Assembly: GCA_030147845.1 (NCBI GenBank)
Contig: JASBUN010000029.1
Location: 1-33,918 of the forward strand
Origin: Gammaproteobacteria bacterium
GTDB taxonomy: Bacteria > Pseudomonadota > Gammaproteobacteria > JASBUN01
Reading direction: 5' to 3'
Length of the DNA stretch: 33,918 nucleotides
A program made the position numbers and the translations under genes. Below are positions 23,285-32,539 of this stretch, piece after piece; the stretch's first letter is position 1; each line of letters starts with the position of its first letter. The notes under the pieces were generated by a model. The model saw only the letters and a list, made by a program, of their open reading frames with translations. It was not told the origin of the DNA and made no database searches.

Positions 23285-25468
23285 ATGGCCACCGATTGTT
23301 CTGCCAATAAATTCTTCGCCACCGCGCCCAAGGGCGTCGCCTCGCTGTTGGCCGACGAATTGCGCGCGTTCGGCGCCATCGAGGTTAAGGAATCGCCTGC
23401 CGGCGCTTATTTCGAGGGTTCGCTGGAGACGGCGTACCGGGCCTGCCTGTGGTCGCGTACCGCCAATCGCATATTACTACCGATCGCTGGTTTCGATGCG
23501 GCCAGCCCAGATGCGCTGTATGTGGGCGTCAGTGCAATCGACTGGCAGGAGCACTTGGTATCTTCCGGTACGTTGGCAGTCGATTTTTCCTCTTCGTTGT
23601 CGAGCATCGAGCACACGCACTTCGGCGCGTTGAAGGTCAAAGACGCGATCGTCGACCAGTTCCGCGCGCGCTGTGGTGAACGTCCGTCGGTGCGGTTGGA
23701 ACGCCCCGACCTGCGTATCAACGTCTATCTGCATCGTAACCGCGCCACGGTCAGTATCGACCTATCCGGTGACAGCCTGCACCGGCGCGGCTATCGCGCC
23801 AGTCCGGTGCTGGCGCCGCTGAAGGAAAATCTGGCGGCCGCGATTTTGCTGCGCGCCGGTTGGCCGCAAGTGGCGGCTGATGGCGGCGCGCTGGTCGATC
23901 CGATGTGTGGTTCGGCGACGCTGCCGATCGAGGCCGCACTGATCGCCGGCGACTGTGCGCCGGCATTGGGGCGCGAGTACTTTGGATTCAATGGTTGGCT
24001 TGGTCACCAGCCGGCGCTGTGGCAGCGCTTGCGGCAGGAAGCCGGCGAACGACGCCACCTCGGGCTGGCCCGTGTGCCGCCGATTGCGGGCTTTGACGAC
24101 GACCGCAGCGCCGTGCGCGCCGCGCTCGACAATGTCGCCGGTGCCGGACTTCAGAGTCATGTTCATATCGAGCGTCGCGCGCTCGGTGAAATGGCGCCGC
24201 TGGGGGACCGCGCCGGACTGCTGATCGTGAATCCGCCCTACGGCGTGCGACTGGGAGACGACGCCAGCTTGGCGCCTTTGTACCAGGAACTCGGCAGCGT
24301 TCTGCGACAGCAGTTCGTCGGCTGGAAAGCCGCTCTATTTACCGGCAATCCGGACTTGGCCAAAACATTGGGAATACGTGCGCGGCGCACACATAAACTC
24401 TATAACGGCGCGATCGAATGCCGCTTGTTGCATTTCGATGTCGACGCGCGCTGGTTCATGCACTCACTTCGCCCGGGCGTGCCGCGTCCGGCGGCGCCGG
24501 AAGATATCGGGCCTGGAGCGTCGATGCTGGCCAATCGCCTACGTAAGAATCTGCGCCAATTGGAGCGCTGGGCACAGCGCGAGGGTGTCAGTTGTTACCG
24601 CGTATACGATGCTGACCTGCCCGAGTATGCCTTTGCTGTCGACTTGTATCAGGGCGATCAACGTTGGCTGCACGTGCAGGAATATCAGGCGCCCGCGAGT
24701 GTCGATGCGGCCAAAGCAAAATCGCGCGTGCGGGAGGCCATGGCGGTCATTCCTGATGCGCTCGGCGTGCCCCGCGAAAACATGTTTTTTAAAGTTCGTC
24801 GTCGCCAAAAGGGTGCGGAGCAATACAGTAAGCGCGCCGATGAGCAGGAATTCGTTCAGGTAGACGAAACCGATCTGCGCTTTCTGGTCAACTTCAGCGA
24901 TTATCTCGATACGGGCTTGTTTCTCGATCAGCGCCCGACTCGACAGTTGATTCGCGATTCGGTGAACGGCCGCAGTTTTCTTAATTTGTTTGCCTACACG
25001 GGCACGGCCAGCGTCTACGCCGCCGCCGGCGGCGCACGCGCCACGCACACGATCGATATGTCCAAGACCTACCTGGCCTGGGCCGAACGCAATATGGCTC
25101 TGAACGGTTTTGACGGCCCCGAACACCGTTTCATCCAGGCGGATTGCCTCGAATGGTTGGAGCGTCAAGCCAAGGCCGGCCGGCGTCTGTACGACGTCGT
25201 CTTTCTCGACCCGCCGACGTTCTCGGCGTCCAAGCGCATGCAACAAAGTTTCGACGTGCAGCGTGATCACGTTAAGCTCATTCAATGGGCGATGGCGTTG
25301 CTGACCCCGCGCGGTGTACTGATCTTTTCCAACAACTACCGCAAATTTAAACTTGATGCCGAGGCGCTGTCCGGCCTTGTCATCGACGACATTACCGCTA
25401 AAACCATTGCCAAAGATTTTCAGCGCAATACGCGTATTCACAACTGTTGGCGTTTGTCGCGCACATAG
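23285..25468 (+). CDS. rlmKL: Bifunctional 23S rRNA methyltransferase RlmKL
   Basis: This enzyme makes two modifications in 23S rRNA near the peptidyl-transferase centre: N2-methylguanosine at 2445 (RlmL half) and N7-methylguanosine at 2069 (RlmK half), with S-adenosylmethionine. The start at 23285 (MATDCSANKFFATAPKG) fits the family; the frame reaches back to 23273. Residues about 1-160 include a THUMP domain. The first methyltransferase has DPMCGSATLPIEAALIA and the catalytic LLIVNPPYGVRL. The second has SFLNLFAYTGTASVYAAAGGA, MALNGF and DVVFLDPPTFSASKRM. At 727 residues it is slightly longer than the E. coli protein (702). It converges with the second MscS gene, 19 bp away. Confidence 0.96.
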   Translation: MATDCSANKFFATAPKGVASLLADELRAFGAIEVKESPAGAYFEGSLETAYRACLWSRTANRILLPIAGFDAASPDALYVGVSAIDWQEHLVSSGTLAVDFSSSLSSIEHTHFGALKVKDAIVDQFRARCGERPSVRLERPDLRINVYLHRNRATVSIDLSGDSLHRRGYRASPVLAPLKENLAAAILLRAGWPQVAADGGALVDPMCGSATLPIEAALIAGDCAPALGREYFGFNGWLGHQPALWQRLRQEAGERRHLGLARVPPIAGFDDDRSAVRAALDNVAGAGLQSHVHIERRALGEMAPLGDRAGLLIVNPPYGVRLGDDASLAPLYQELGSVLRQQFVGWKAALFTGNPDLAKTLGIRARRTHKLYNGAIECRLLHFDVDARWFMHSLRPGVPRPAAPEDIGPGASMLANRLRKNLRQLERWAQREGVSCYRVYDADLPEYAFAVDLYQGDQRWLHVQEYQAPASVDAAKAKSRVREAMAVIPDALGVPRENMFFKVRRRQKGAEQYSKRADEQEFVQVDETDLRFLVNFSDYLDTGLFLDQRPTRQLIRDSVNGRSFLNLFAYTGTASVYAAAGGARATHTIDMSKTYLAWAERNMALNGFDGPEHRFIQADCLEWLERQAKAGRRLYDVVFLDPPTFSASKRMQQSFDVQRDHVKLIQWAMALLTPRGVLIFSNNYRKFKLDAEALSGLVIDDITAKTIAKDFQRNTRIHNCWRLSRT

Positions 25469-25487
25469 GGGCGAGGTTTGCCTGGCT

Positions 25488-26423
25488 TCAATTGCCAAGC
25501 TCGGCGTGTTGGTCTTGGTCTTGCTTCTCATTGTCGAGCAGTTGCGCAAGCACCGGCTTGCTGGCTTCACCGAAGTAGATGGACCGATGCGGGAAAGGAA
25601 TTTCGATACCTTGGCGATCGAATTCATACTTCAGGCGGCGCAGGTATTGCCGCCCGACTTCCCATTGCTTGATCGGCCGCGTGCGCAGGCGGCCTTTGAT
25701 TATGACCGCCGAATCGGCCAACTGATCGACACCGAATATTTCCACATCGCCGAGCATGTTTGGACCGAATGCCGAGTCCTCGCGCAATTCGGTCCCCACC
25801 TGTTTCATGATCTCGACGACTTTATCCGTATCTTCCTTGTAGGCGACGCCGATGTTTAGCACGTAGGCTGACCATTCGCGCGTGAGATTGGCCAATGTCG
25901 TGACGGTACCGTTGGCGAACACGTGTACAGTGCCGGACAGATCACGCAGCACGATGGTACGGAAATTCATTTGCTCGACTAAGCCGCCGGTGCCGTTGAC
26001 TACGGCTACGTCGCCGACGCGCACTTGATTTTCCAGAATCATGAAAAAGCCGGATATGACATCACGGACCAAATTTTGTGCGCCAAAGCCGACCGCCAAT
26101 CCGGCGATACCGGCGCTGGCCAGTATCGGCCCGATTTCGACGCCGACTTCGCGCAGCACCACCAGGCCGGCCACCACCCACAACATGATGACAACCGCTT
26201 GATGCAATAAGTGCACCAGTGTTTCGGCGCGTTTTGCCGATTCGCTGGCAATATCACCCTCCGCTTGGCCGCGCTTGACCAGATGGCGCTCCAGGCGCCG
26301 CAGAGCGATTTTCGACGCCAACATCGCTATCCAAAATATCACCAGTACGAGCAATATACGTACCGACGTCAGCAGTACGCTTGCCCAACTAATCGATGTA
26401 ATGAGTTTTTCGATCGTCTCCAT
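25488..26423 (-). CDS. MscS-family channel (second copy)
   Basis: A 311-residue MscS-type protein distinct from the one at 13.4 kb. Helices at residues about 17-40, 72-95 and the pore helix (ILASAGIAGLAVGFGAQNLVRDVISGF) are followed by the beta domain (VRVGDVAVVNGTGGLVEQM, LRDLSGTVHVFANGTV) and the C-terminal domain ending in EIPFPHRSIYFGE. A Gln/Asp-rich tail of about 25 residues closes the protein. The pore helix keeps the AQNLVRD motif common in YnaI/YbiO-like members. The GGAG site before the ATG is well placed. Confidence 0.95.
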   Translation of the reverse strand: METIEKLITSISWASVLLTSVRILLVLVIFWIAMLASKIALRRLERHLVKRGQAEGDIASESAKRAETLVHLLHQAVVIMLWVVAGLVVLREVGVEIGPILASAGIAGLAVGFGAQNLVRDVISGFFMILENQVRVGDVAVVNGTGGLVEQMNFRTIVLRDLSGTVHVFANGTVTTLANLTREWSAYVLNIGVAYKEDTDKVVEIMKQVGTELREDSAFGPNMLGDVEIFGVDQLADSAVIIKGRLRTRPIKQWEVGRQYLRRLKYEFDRQGIEIPFPHRSIYFGEASKPVLAQLLDNEKQDQDQHAELGN

Positions 26424-26808
26424 TGCAGTGCTCCTATTGCGACGAACTGCGGTTTGAGCGCGTTCCGCCGATTGAAAATTGATGTCGTACTAGTATAGAA
26501 CGCCCGTCAAATTCGCAGCGGGGCGCATTCACGCCGCGACGTGTGATGCAATCTGATCGATTGGATGTTGCCAAGAACGCGCTGGGTGGTTTGGCAGCCG
26601 GTCACAGTTGGTTGCGAGTGCAGCAATGTAGCTACTCTTGTTGCCGCGATCATCGCCCTGATCTTTTTCTGGTCAGTCCTTTACGTTGAAAGCCTGGGTG
26701 GCGCCAGGTTGATTTGAGCTTGAATTGCTGGTCGTGGGATGGGTATGCGCCGAGCTACAATAATGATACGGCGCACGTGCAGCGCGGGTTTGTGTGACTC
26801 GACCCAAG
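26424..26808. other. Intergenic region before trmB
   Basis: About 385 bp. A 50-codon frame at 26565-26717 on the plus strand has one hydrophobic stretch (VAAIIALIFFWSVLYV) but no ribosome site, so I do not call it. No other gene or repeat is visible. Confidence 0.4.
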
Positions 26809-27516
26809 TCAAAGGTTCTTGCTGGGTGCTACGGCGCGTTCAAACAGCAAATCCCAGATGCTGTGACCAAGCCGCTGACCGCGCTGTTCATATTTGGTAA
26901 GGACGCGCTCGCCGCGCTCGGCGTAGCGACCCGGTCCGGCGCAGTTGACGAACTCGGCTGAAGCCGACATCACCGCCATCATATGTTCAGCGTAATCTTG
27001 CCAATCGGTCGCCAGGTGGAAACGTCCGCCCGGCATTAGTTTGCGCGCGATGAGTGCAACGAAATCCGGCCGCACGATACGGCGTTTATGGTGCTTCTTT
27101 TTATGCCACGGATCAGGGAACAGCAACGCGATGCCATTCATGCTGTGATCGGGGAGTGCCGTGGCGATGATTTGCACCGCGTCGCCGCAGGCGACGCGCA
27201 GGTTGTTTAGTTGCGCCTTATCTGCGCGAAGCAGTAGCGCGCCGACACCGGGGCGATGCACTTCGATACCCAGGTAGTCGCGTTCGGGATGTGCCGTGGC
27301 TGTCTCAAGCAGCGCTTGCCCGGCGCCAAAACCGATTTCCAGAAAGCGTTCGGTACGTCGGCCGAATAGCGCGTCGAGGTCAACCATGCCCTGATTGGTC
27401 GGAAATCCGAAACGAGGTAACAGCACCTCCAGCGCGCGCAATTGAGCCGGCGTCATGCGTCCTTCGCGACGTACAAAGCTGCGGATAGGCCGATGCTGCG
27501 GCTGTGTCTCGGTCAT
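26809..27516 (-). CDS. trmB: tRNA (guanine-46-N7)-methyltransferase
   Basis: TrmB places N7-methylguanosine at position 46 in the tRNA variable loop, using S-adenosylmethionine. The ATG at 27516 (MTETQPQHRPIRSFVRREGR) is preferred to the GTG at 27537. Family marks are RSFVRREGRMTPAQ, LEIGFGAGQALLETA (SAM site), YLGIEVHRPGVGALL, LLFPDPWHKKKHHKRRIV (catalytic and tRNA-binding signature) and FHLATDWQDYAEHM. The length of 235 residues is normal. It follows thiG by 72 bp on the same strand. Confidence 0.96.
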   Translation of the reverse strand: MTETQPQHRPIRSFVRREGRMTPAQLRALEVLLPRFGFPTNQGMVDLDALFGRRTERFLEIGFGAGQALLETATAHPERDYLGIEVHRPGVGALLLRADKAQLNNLRVACGDAVQIIATALPDHSMNGIALLFPDPWHKKKHHKRRIVRPDFVALIARKLMPGGRFHLATDWQDYAEHMMAVMSASAEFVNCAGPGRYAERGERVLTKYEQRGQRLGHSIWDLLFERAVAPSKNL

Positions 27517-27588
27517 GCGGTCAGGTGCACCGAACACTTGCCGGCGACAACGCGGCGGCCTCGTATCTCGCCCCTTGCCCGCATCCGG

Positions 27589-28401
27589 CTAAAAAAAAGT
27601 GCCGTCGATAGGCGAAGAGGCGGAGGCGAAACGCTTGCGCGGAATCCGTCCGGCAAGGTAGGCCTCACGGCCGGCCTCGATCGCTTTCTTCATGGCCGAC
27701 GCCATCAGCACCGGATTGCCGGCGCCGGCGATGGCGGTATTCATGAGCACACCGTCGCAGCCTAGCTCCATGGCCACGGCGGCATCGGAGGCGGTGCCGA
27801 CGCCGGCATCCACCAAAATCGGAACCTGGGCGTTCTCGACGATGGTGCGGATATTGTAGGGATTGCGTATGCCCAAGCCGGAGCCGATTGGAGCCGCCAA
27901 CGGCATGACCGCAACGCAGCCCATGTCTTCAAATCGCTTGGCGATAATCGGATCGTCATTGGTATAGACCATGACCTTGAAGCCGTCTTTGATGAGGGTC
28001 TCGGCGGCTGACAGAGTCTGCACGATATCCGGGAACAACGTCTTTTGGTCTCCCAATACCTCCAGCTTTACCAAGTCATGGCCATTGAGCAGTTCGCGCG
28101 CCAACCGGCATGTGCGTACCGCGTCGTCGGCGTTATAGCACCCGGCTGTGTTCGGCAGTAAGGTATATCTGTCCGGCGCAATGGTGTCGAGCAGGTTCGG
28201 TTCATCGGTGTTTTGCCCGATGTTGGTGCGGCGAATCGCGACGGTGATGATTTCGGCGCCGCTGGCCACGGTGGCGCGGCGGGTTTCCTCCATATCTTTG
28301 TACTTACCCGTGCCGACCAGCAGGCGCGAGCGAAATACACGACCGGCGATGATTAGCGGGTCGTCGGCGCGGTCAAGCGCAATTTCGGGCAACGTAGACA
28401 T
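27589..28401 (-). CDS. thiG: Thiazole synthase
   Basis: ThiG forms the thiazole ring of thiamine from 1-deoxy-D-xylulose 5-phosphate, dehydroglycine and sulfur carried by ThiS thiocarboxylate. The ATG at 28401 has a GGAGAGG site; a start at 28413 is also in frame. The 270-residue sequence shows the TIM-barrel family blocks [47 protein letters not shown] (with the Schiff-base Lys), [37 protein letters not shown] and [11 protein letters not shown]. It lies 85 bp behind thiS on the same strand. Confidence 0.97.
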   Translation of the reverse strand: MSTLPEIALDRADDPLIIAGRVFRSRLLVGTGKYKDMEETRRATVASGAEIITVAIRRTNIGQNTDEPNLLDTIAPDRYTLLPNTAGCYNADDAVRTCRLARELLNGHDLVKLEVLGDQKTLFPDIVQTLSAAETLIKDGFKVMVYTNDDPIIAKRFEDMGCVAVMPLAAPIGSGLGIRNPYNIRTIVENAQVPILVDAGVGTASDAAVAMELGCDGVLMNTAIAGAGNPVLMASAMKKAIEAGREAYLAGRIPRKRFASASSPIDGTFF

Positions 28402-28486
28402 GATCCTCTCCAAAGCGATGTGCGGTCGAGCGTACTAACAAATGCGATTGATGCAGCGCTCTATGGTGTCCGAATGCGCGCGGCGT

Positions 28487-28687
28487 TCAGCCGCCGCCGA
28501 TAGCGCGCACCACCTCGACCCGGTCGCCGGGCGCGAGCTTGTGTTGGCCAAACATACTGCGTGGCACGATTTCGAGATTGACTTCGACCGCAATGCGGGC
28601 GTCTTGCAAGCCAAGCAGCTCCAGCAGTGCTGTGGTCGTGACGCCGTCGGGCACTTCGCGTGCTTCGCCGTTGACGATGATTTCCAT
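28487..28687 (-). CDS. thiS: Sulfur carrier protein ThiS
   Basis: ThiS is a ubiquitin-like protein whose C-terminal Gly-Gly is converted to a thiocarboxylate and gives sulfur to ThiG. The ATG at 28687 (MEIIVNGEAREVPDG) is the natural start; the frame reaches to 28735 but the extension shows no conservation. The 66-residue product ends in VRAIGGG, with a Gly-Gly carboxy end. Other marks are TTALLELLGL, VAVEVN-like IAVEVNLEIVPRS and LAPGDRVEVV. No TPP riboswitch is visible upstream. The acyl-CoA synthetase gene is divergent from here. Confidence 0.93.
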   Translation of the reverse strand: MEIIVNGEAREVPDGVTTTALLELLGLQDARIAVEVNLEIVPRSMFGQHKLAPGDRVEVVRAIGGG

Positions 28688-28779
28688 AACTGGTATTCGA
28701 TTCAATAACACAGTGGGTAAACGATACGAGGCCATATTTTACAACATCTGGCCAAGTTGTGCTCTAAGGGTGGCTAACC

Positions 28780-30579
28780 TTGCGGCTGAGCGAAGACGTC
28801 ATTACGGCAGCGGTTGCCGTGACCTTATCAGGGCTTTTAAGTGAGCGCATTCGGCGCACACCGGAACGTTGTGCCTATCGTGATTTCGATCGCGGCGCAT
28901 GCCGATGGCGTGAGTTGAGTTGGGCGCAATTCGGTGCGCGCGTCGCGCATTGGCAGGCCGGCTTGGCGCAGGAAGAACTACGCCCCGGCGACCGCGTGGC
29001 GGTGCAGATGCGCAATGGCTCGGATTGGGTTGCGTTCGAGCAGGCCGCGCTCGGACTGGGTTTGGTGCTGGTGCCGTTGTATGTCGATGATCGCCCCGAC
29101 AATGTCGCCTATATTCTTGCCGACGCCGCCGTCAAAGTGCTGTTGATGGGCGATTGGGCTCAGTGGGCGCGTTTGGCGCCGGCGCTCGGTAGCGTGACCT
29201 GTCTGCGCCGGGTGTTGGTGCGCGAGGGTCGTCCGGATCAAAGCGTGGGCCAGCCGGCGTGGCCGGTGGAGGACTGGCTGCCGCGCGACAGCGGTAGTTT
29301 GCAGACACACCTGGACAATCCGGATGGGCTCGCCACCATCGTCTATACGTCCGGTACCACCGGGCGTCCGAAAGGCGTGATGCTGAGTCATCGCAACATA
29401 TTGACTATCGCGCACGGCGCCATCGCCAACTATAAAGTTTATCTTGAAGACGTATTTCTGTCGTTCTTACCGTTATCGCATATGCTCGAACGTACCACTG
29501 GCTATTATGTGCCCATGATGGCCGGCGCCAGCGTCGCTTTCGCGCGTTCCGTGCCGCAATTGGCCGAGGATCTCGGCACCATCAAGCCCAGCGCGATGAT
29601 TGCCGTACCGCGCATTTTCGAGCGCGTGTATGCGCGTATTCATGACCAACTGTCGACCAGATCGGTCGTGGCGCGCGCGTTATTCCGGCTAACCGTGGCC
29701 GTTGGTTGGCGGCGGTTCTTGGCGGCTCAGCATCGCGCCCGTAGCGGCCCGCCGGCGTTGTTGTGGCCGCTATGCGATCGCTTGGTGGCGGACAAAGTGC
29801 GCCAACGCTTCGGTGGTCGCATTCGCATCATCGTCAGCGGCGGCGCGCCGTTGCCGGTGACCGTGGCCAAGACCTTCATCGGCTTGGGCTTGTCGATCGT
29901 GCAAGGGTATGGTCTTACCGAGTGTAGTCCCGTGGTAAGCGGCAACCCGCTGAATGACAATGATCCGGCCAGCGTCGGTGCGCCGTTGCCGGGCGTTGAG
30001 GTGCGGATCGGCGCCGACAGCGAGTTACTCGTTCGCGGGCCGGGCGTAATGTTGGGTTATTGGAATAACCCCGCGGCGACGGCGGCTGTACTTGAAGCCG
30101 ATGGCTGGCTGCACACCGGCGACCAGGCGCGCATCGCAAATGATCATATCTATATTACCGGGCGCATCAAGGACGTCATGGTGCTGTCCAACGGCGAGAA
30201 AGTGTCGCCGCTGGATATAGAAGAGGCGATCACGCTCGATCCGTTGCTGGAGCAAGCCATGGTGATGGGAGAAGGGCGCGCCTACCTGGCCGCGCTGGTG
30301 GTGCTCGAACCCGATCGCTGGGTGCGTCTGGCGCGCGAGTTGGGGCTAGACCCGTTTGCGGCGGAGAGTTTGCTAAACGCTCGCCTGCAACGCAAGTTGC
30401 TGAGTAAAATCCGCGCGCTGATGCGCCAATTTCCCGGTTACGCCAAGGTCAGACGCTTGCACGTCAGCGTCGAACCTTGGACGGTGGAGAATGGTTTGCT
30501 GACTCCCACGCTGAAGGTCCGTCGCGCCGAGATTTTGCGGCGTTTCGAGCGCGAAATCGAGCGCATTTACGCGCTTTGA
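28780..30579 (+). CDS. AMP-binding long-chain acyl-CoA synthetase
   Basis: Adenylate-forming enzyme that activates a fatty acid with ATP and coenzyme A. The 599-residue sequence has the P-loop-like TIVYTSGTTGRPKGVMLSH, the FLPLSHMLERT region, IRIIVSGGAPLP, GYGLTECSPVVS, LHTGDQARI, GRIKDVMVLSNGEKVSPLDI and a C-terminal GLLTPTLKVRR. The pattern VSGGAPLP plus GLTECSPV is that of FadD15-type long-chain acyl-CoA synthetases; the substrate chain length cannot be read from the sequence. The frame opens at TTG 28780, and GTG 28819 (MTLSGLLSERI) is an alternative; neither has a clear ribosome site. Confidence 0.9.
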   Translation: MRLSEDVITAAVAVTLSGLLSERIRRTPERCAYRDFDRGACRWRELSWAQFGARVAHWQAGLAQEELRPGDRVAVQMRNGSDWVAFEQAALGLGLVLVPLYVDDRPDNVAYILADAAVKVLLMGDWAQWARLAPALGSVTCLRRVLVREGRPDQSVGQPAWPVEDWLPRDSGSLQTHLDNPDGLATIVYTSGTTGRPKGVMLSHRNILTIAHGAIANYKVYLEDVFLSFLPLSHMLERTTGYYVPMMAGASVAFARSVPQLAEDLGTIKPSAMIAVPRIFERVYARIHDQLSTRSVVARALFRLTVAVGWRRFLAAQHRARSGPPALLWPLCDRLVADKVRQRFGGRIRIIVSGGAPLPVTVAKTFIGLGLSIVQGYGLTECSPVVSGNPLNDNDPASVGAPLPGVEVRIGADSELLVRGPGVMLGYWNNPAATAAVLEADGWLHTGDQARIANDHIYITGRIKDVMVLSNGEKVSPLDIEEAITLDPLLEQAMVMGEGRAYLAALVVLEPDRWVRLARELGLDPFAAESLLNARLQRKLLSKIRALMRQFPGYAKVRRLHVSVEPWTVENGLLTPTLKVRRAEILRRFEREIERIYAL

Positions 30580-30633
30580 ATGTCGGCTTCGTCCTATGCG
30601 GTGGCGATGCCTGCGCATGCCTGAGATGCCTTA

Positions 30634-30653
30634 TACGGCTGAAGCCGTGCCTA
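30634..30653 (-). repeat. Degenerate REP-like palindrome
   Basis: ACGGCTGAAGCCGTGCCTAA is the relative, in minus orientation, of the REP at 17630-17651. The central ACGGCT-GA-AGCCGT is a perfect palindrome. It lies between the acyl-CoA synthetase gene and the convergent L,D-transpeptidase gene. Confidence 0.6.
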
Positions 30654-30817
30654 AAAGCTCGGCAATGCGCCGAGCGCATCGTGTCAATTGGGCGGGTGGG
30701 CTGCAGCCGGCCGGATGCTGGCGGATGCTTCGATCGGTGTGCCGCGAACCGCGGCTGATCCGCGCGCCCGCCGCTGCACTCGGTCGACTGGCGGCGCGTG
30801 CTGCTCCGCGGTTACTT

Positions 30818-31453
30818 TCAGCGCACGATGTCGACCAACGTTCCGACCGCAACCTGATTGAACAGATCGATGACATCGTGGTTGCGCATACGGATGCAAC
30901 CGTGCGAGGCCGGTCGGCCGATGCGGCCTTCCTCGGGGGTGCCGTGGATATAAATGTAGCGGTGGTACGAATCGACACCCTTGCCTTCATTGCGCCCCGG
31001 CTCCAGTCCCTTTAGCCACAGAATGCGCGTAGTGACATAATCGCCTTCGGAGCGGCGGTCGTCGGTATAGATGGGCACGGTGCGACCGGTGTCGCGGCGC
31101 GCCTGGAAGAGGGTGCCGGGCGGTGCGCCGGCGCCGATCTTGCGAGCGACACGGTGGACGCCGAGCGGTGTTTTTTGGCTATTGGCTCGGCTGCCGACGC
31201 CGAACATGGAGGTTGAAACCGGCCAACTGCCCGCCAGCTGGTCGTGCTTGTACAAGTCCAGCGTTTGACTGGCGACGTGGACGACGATCACTTCCCCGTT
31301 GGGGCTCGGTCCGAAGCGTTTTTCCAGTTCCATGATGCGCCGGCTCGCCGTCTCGTGGTGTGTGCCGACGTTGGCCGCCGCGACGGCACTACCGAATGTC
31401 AGGAAAAGGGCGGATAAGACTAATAGTAACGTGAATCGCTGGTGAAATCGCAT
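30818..31453 (-). CDS. L,D-transpeptidase (YkuD), secreted
   Basis: The ATG at 31453 begins a clear signal peptide (MRFHQRFTLLLVLSALFLTFGSAVAA; cleavage likely near AAA). The mature protein contains one YkuD domain: VIVVHVASQTLDLYKHDQ (opening strand), SRANSQKTPLGVHRVARK, YIYIHGTPEEGRIGRPASHG and the catalytic SHGCIRM, with Cys and His of the active site. Such enzymes link peptidoglycan stems by 3-3 bonds or attach proteins to the wall, in the periplasm. No peptidoglycan-binding repeat is present. The acyl-CoA synthetase gene converges with it. Confidence 0.93.
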   Translation of the reverse strand: MRFHQRFTLLLVLSALFLTFGSAVAAANVGTHHETASRRIMELEKRFGPSPNGEVIVVHVASQTLDLYKHDQLAGSWPVSTSMFGVGSRANSQKTPLGVHRVARKIGAGAPPGTLFQARRDTGRTVPIYTDDRRSEGDYVTTRILWLKGLEPGRNEGKGVDSYHRYIYIHGTPEEGRIGRPASHGCIRMRNHDVIDLFNQVAVGTLVDIVR

Positions 31454-31500
31454 GTGTCGGTTGCCGGGATGATTTATGGGAGAATACAATGCCGATGACT

Positions 31501-31574
31501 GCGGGTGTGGTTCAATGGTAGAACCTCAGCTTCCCAAGCTGATGACGTGGGTTCGATTCCCATCACCCGCTCCA
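31501..31574 (+). tRNA. tRNA-Gly (anticodon CCC)
   Basis: Acceptor stem GCGGGTG pairs with CACCCGC, followed by T and a genome-encoded CCA. The anticodon stem TCAGC/GCTGA holds the loop TTCCCAA, so the anticodon is CCC and reads GGG glycine codons. The T arm carries GTTCGATTC. The 74-nt length is normal. It is divergent from the L,D-transpeptidase gene. Confidence 0.96.
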
Positions 31575-31588
31575 CTCTCCATTGAACG

Positions 31589-31621
31589 AAAAATGCCGCC
31601 GCTGCATCGCAGCGGCGGCAT
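31589..31621 (-). terminator. Intrinsic terminator of the host-attachment gene
   Basis: A 13-bp perfect stem (31593-31605 with 31609-31621) and a 3-nt loop. On the minus strand it is followed by a T run (plus-strand A at 31589-31593). It lies 19 bp after the stop of the gene at 31641 and also between it and the tRNA. Confidence 0.85.
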
Positions 31622-31640
31622 CATTGCGTGGCAGGCAAAC

Positions 31641-32135
31641 TCAGGCGGCCGGGTTTTTTCGCCGCGGTAACAGATTGTCGCGCGCCAAGTGTTCATGTAA
31701 ATCCTGCGCAGTCAGCTTGCTGAGATCTTTCGGTACTTCGTACGTGTTTATACCATTGAGTCGTGACTCCATGGCGTTACGTAAGAAACCGAGCATACGC
31801 TTTTGTGACACCAGCACCAAGTCAGAAGCATTGTGGGATTTGGACAGCCGACAACATTCGGCGGCGACGTTGTTGGCGAAGCGGCGCTCGTATTCGTCCT
31901 CGTGCCGCGAGCGGTGATCATCATAGCCGTGTGCGGGGCCGCCGTTGGCGGCGCGATTGCGGCCGGTTTTCGTTTCACTCCACAACTCGTTGTTTTGCGC
32001 CTCGCGCGGGGCATTGGTCAGATGCTTGTGCTCGACCAGGGTCGGTCCGGATTCCAGCTCAGGAAATTCGGCGGGCTCTAGGCTGAAGAATCGGGCGCGC
32101 GCCCCGTTGGTGACAACAACGCAGTATTGGGTCAT
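31641..32135 (-). CDS. Host-attachment-family protein (baeRF-like)
   Basis: A 164-residue soluble protein with a strong GAGGAGG ribosome site before the ATG. The opening VVTNGARARFFSLEPAE, the Arg/His-rich middle HGYDDHRSRHEDEYERRFANNVA, and DLVLVSQKRMLGFLRNAM followed by VPKDLSKLTAQDLHEHL correspond to the family named "host attachment protein". It is related to an eRF1-like fold that bacterial translation-associated baeRF proteins share. The family name comes from a plant-associated homologue and need not apply here. No signal peptide. Confidence 0.85.
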   Translation of the reverse strand: MTQYCVVVTNGARARFFSLEPAEFPELESGPTLVEHKHLTNAPREAQNNELWSETKTGRNRAANGGPAHGYDDHRSRHEDEYERRFANNVAAECCRLSKSHNASDLVLVSQKRMLGFLRNAMESRLNGINTYEVPKDLSKLTAQDLHEHLARDNLLPRRKNPAA

Positions 32136-32539
32136 AGAACCTCCTCGTTTTGCGTCGGTACAGTACGAAAGGAAATGCGACGATGCGCCTGGTCTGCAAC
32201 GTCATCGTGGTTGGCTTAATTGGAGCGGCATCGGCGGCCGCCATGTCCTTTGGCTGGGTCGGTGCATTCATGACGTCACGGCGGCAGTTGAGTGTGGTTT
32301 GATCGCCAGCGTGGGCGCGGGCTTGGATACCCTTTGCATGCCCCTATTATGGACCGAATTTCGAGCTTGACTAGACTGGGTTCGGGGCCGAGTCAATGGC
32401 CCTTTCGAAACAGGGGTTTCGAGCGTATTTGTTTGCGTTAGACTAGGATGCACGGCAGCGGCTGGATACAGCCGCATGGGCGCGGCTACGGGCGGCAAAT
32501 CGTGCCGGGCCGGCGCGACGACCTCAAAACGGAGTGGCC
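32136..32539. other. Intergenic region before asmA with one small frame
   Basis: About 400 bp. The only notable item is the 39-codon frame at 32183-32302. The segment from 32310 to 32520 shows no motif. Confidence 0.4.
32183..32302 (+). CDS. Possible small membrane protein (39 aa)
   Basis: ATG at 32183 with AAGGA 9 nt upstream. The product begins MRLVCNVIVVGLIGAASAAAM, then SFGWVGAFMTSRRQ, so one transmembrane helix followed by a basic end is possible. It lies divergent from the host-attachment gene. I do not recognise it, and so short a frame may be a chance occurrence. Confidence 0.3.
   Translation: MRLVCNVIVVGLIGAASAAAMSFGWVGAFMTSRRQLSVV

Noticed and set aside
24539..25627. Long minus-strand frame of 362 residues opposite rlmKL
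   Set aside because: It runs antisense to the second half of RlmKL and into the MscS gene. The translation lacks any motif, while RlmKL is fully conserved on the plus strand.
26565..26717. Plus-strand 50-codon frame with a hydrophobic stretch
   Set aside because: No ribosome site and no similarity to known small proteins; the hydrophobic stretch alone is not enough.
28688..28779. Search for a TPP riboswitch upstream of thiS
   Set aside because: The 92-bp region contains no CTGAGA or GAACCTGAT-type blocks and is too short for the thi-box fold with a promoter.
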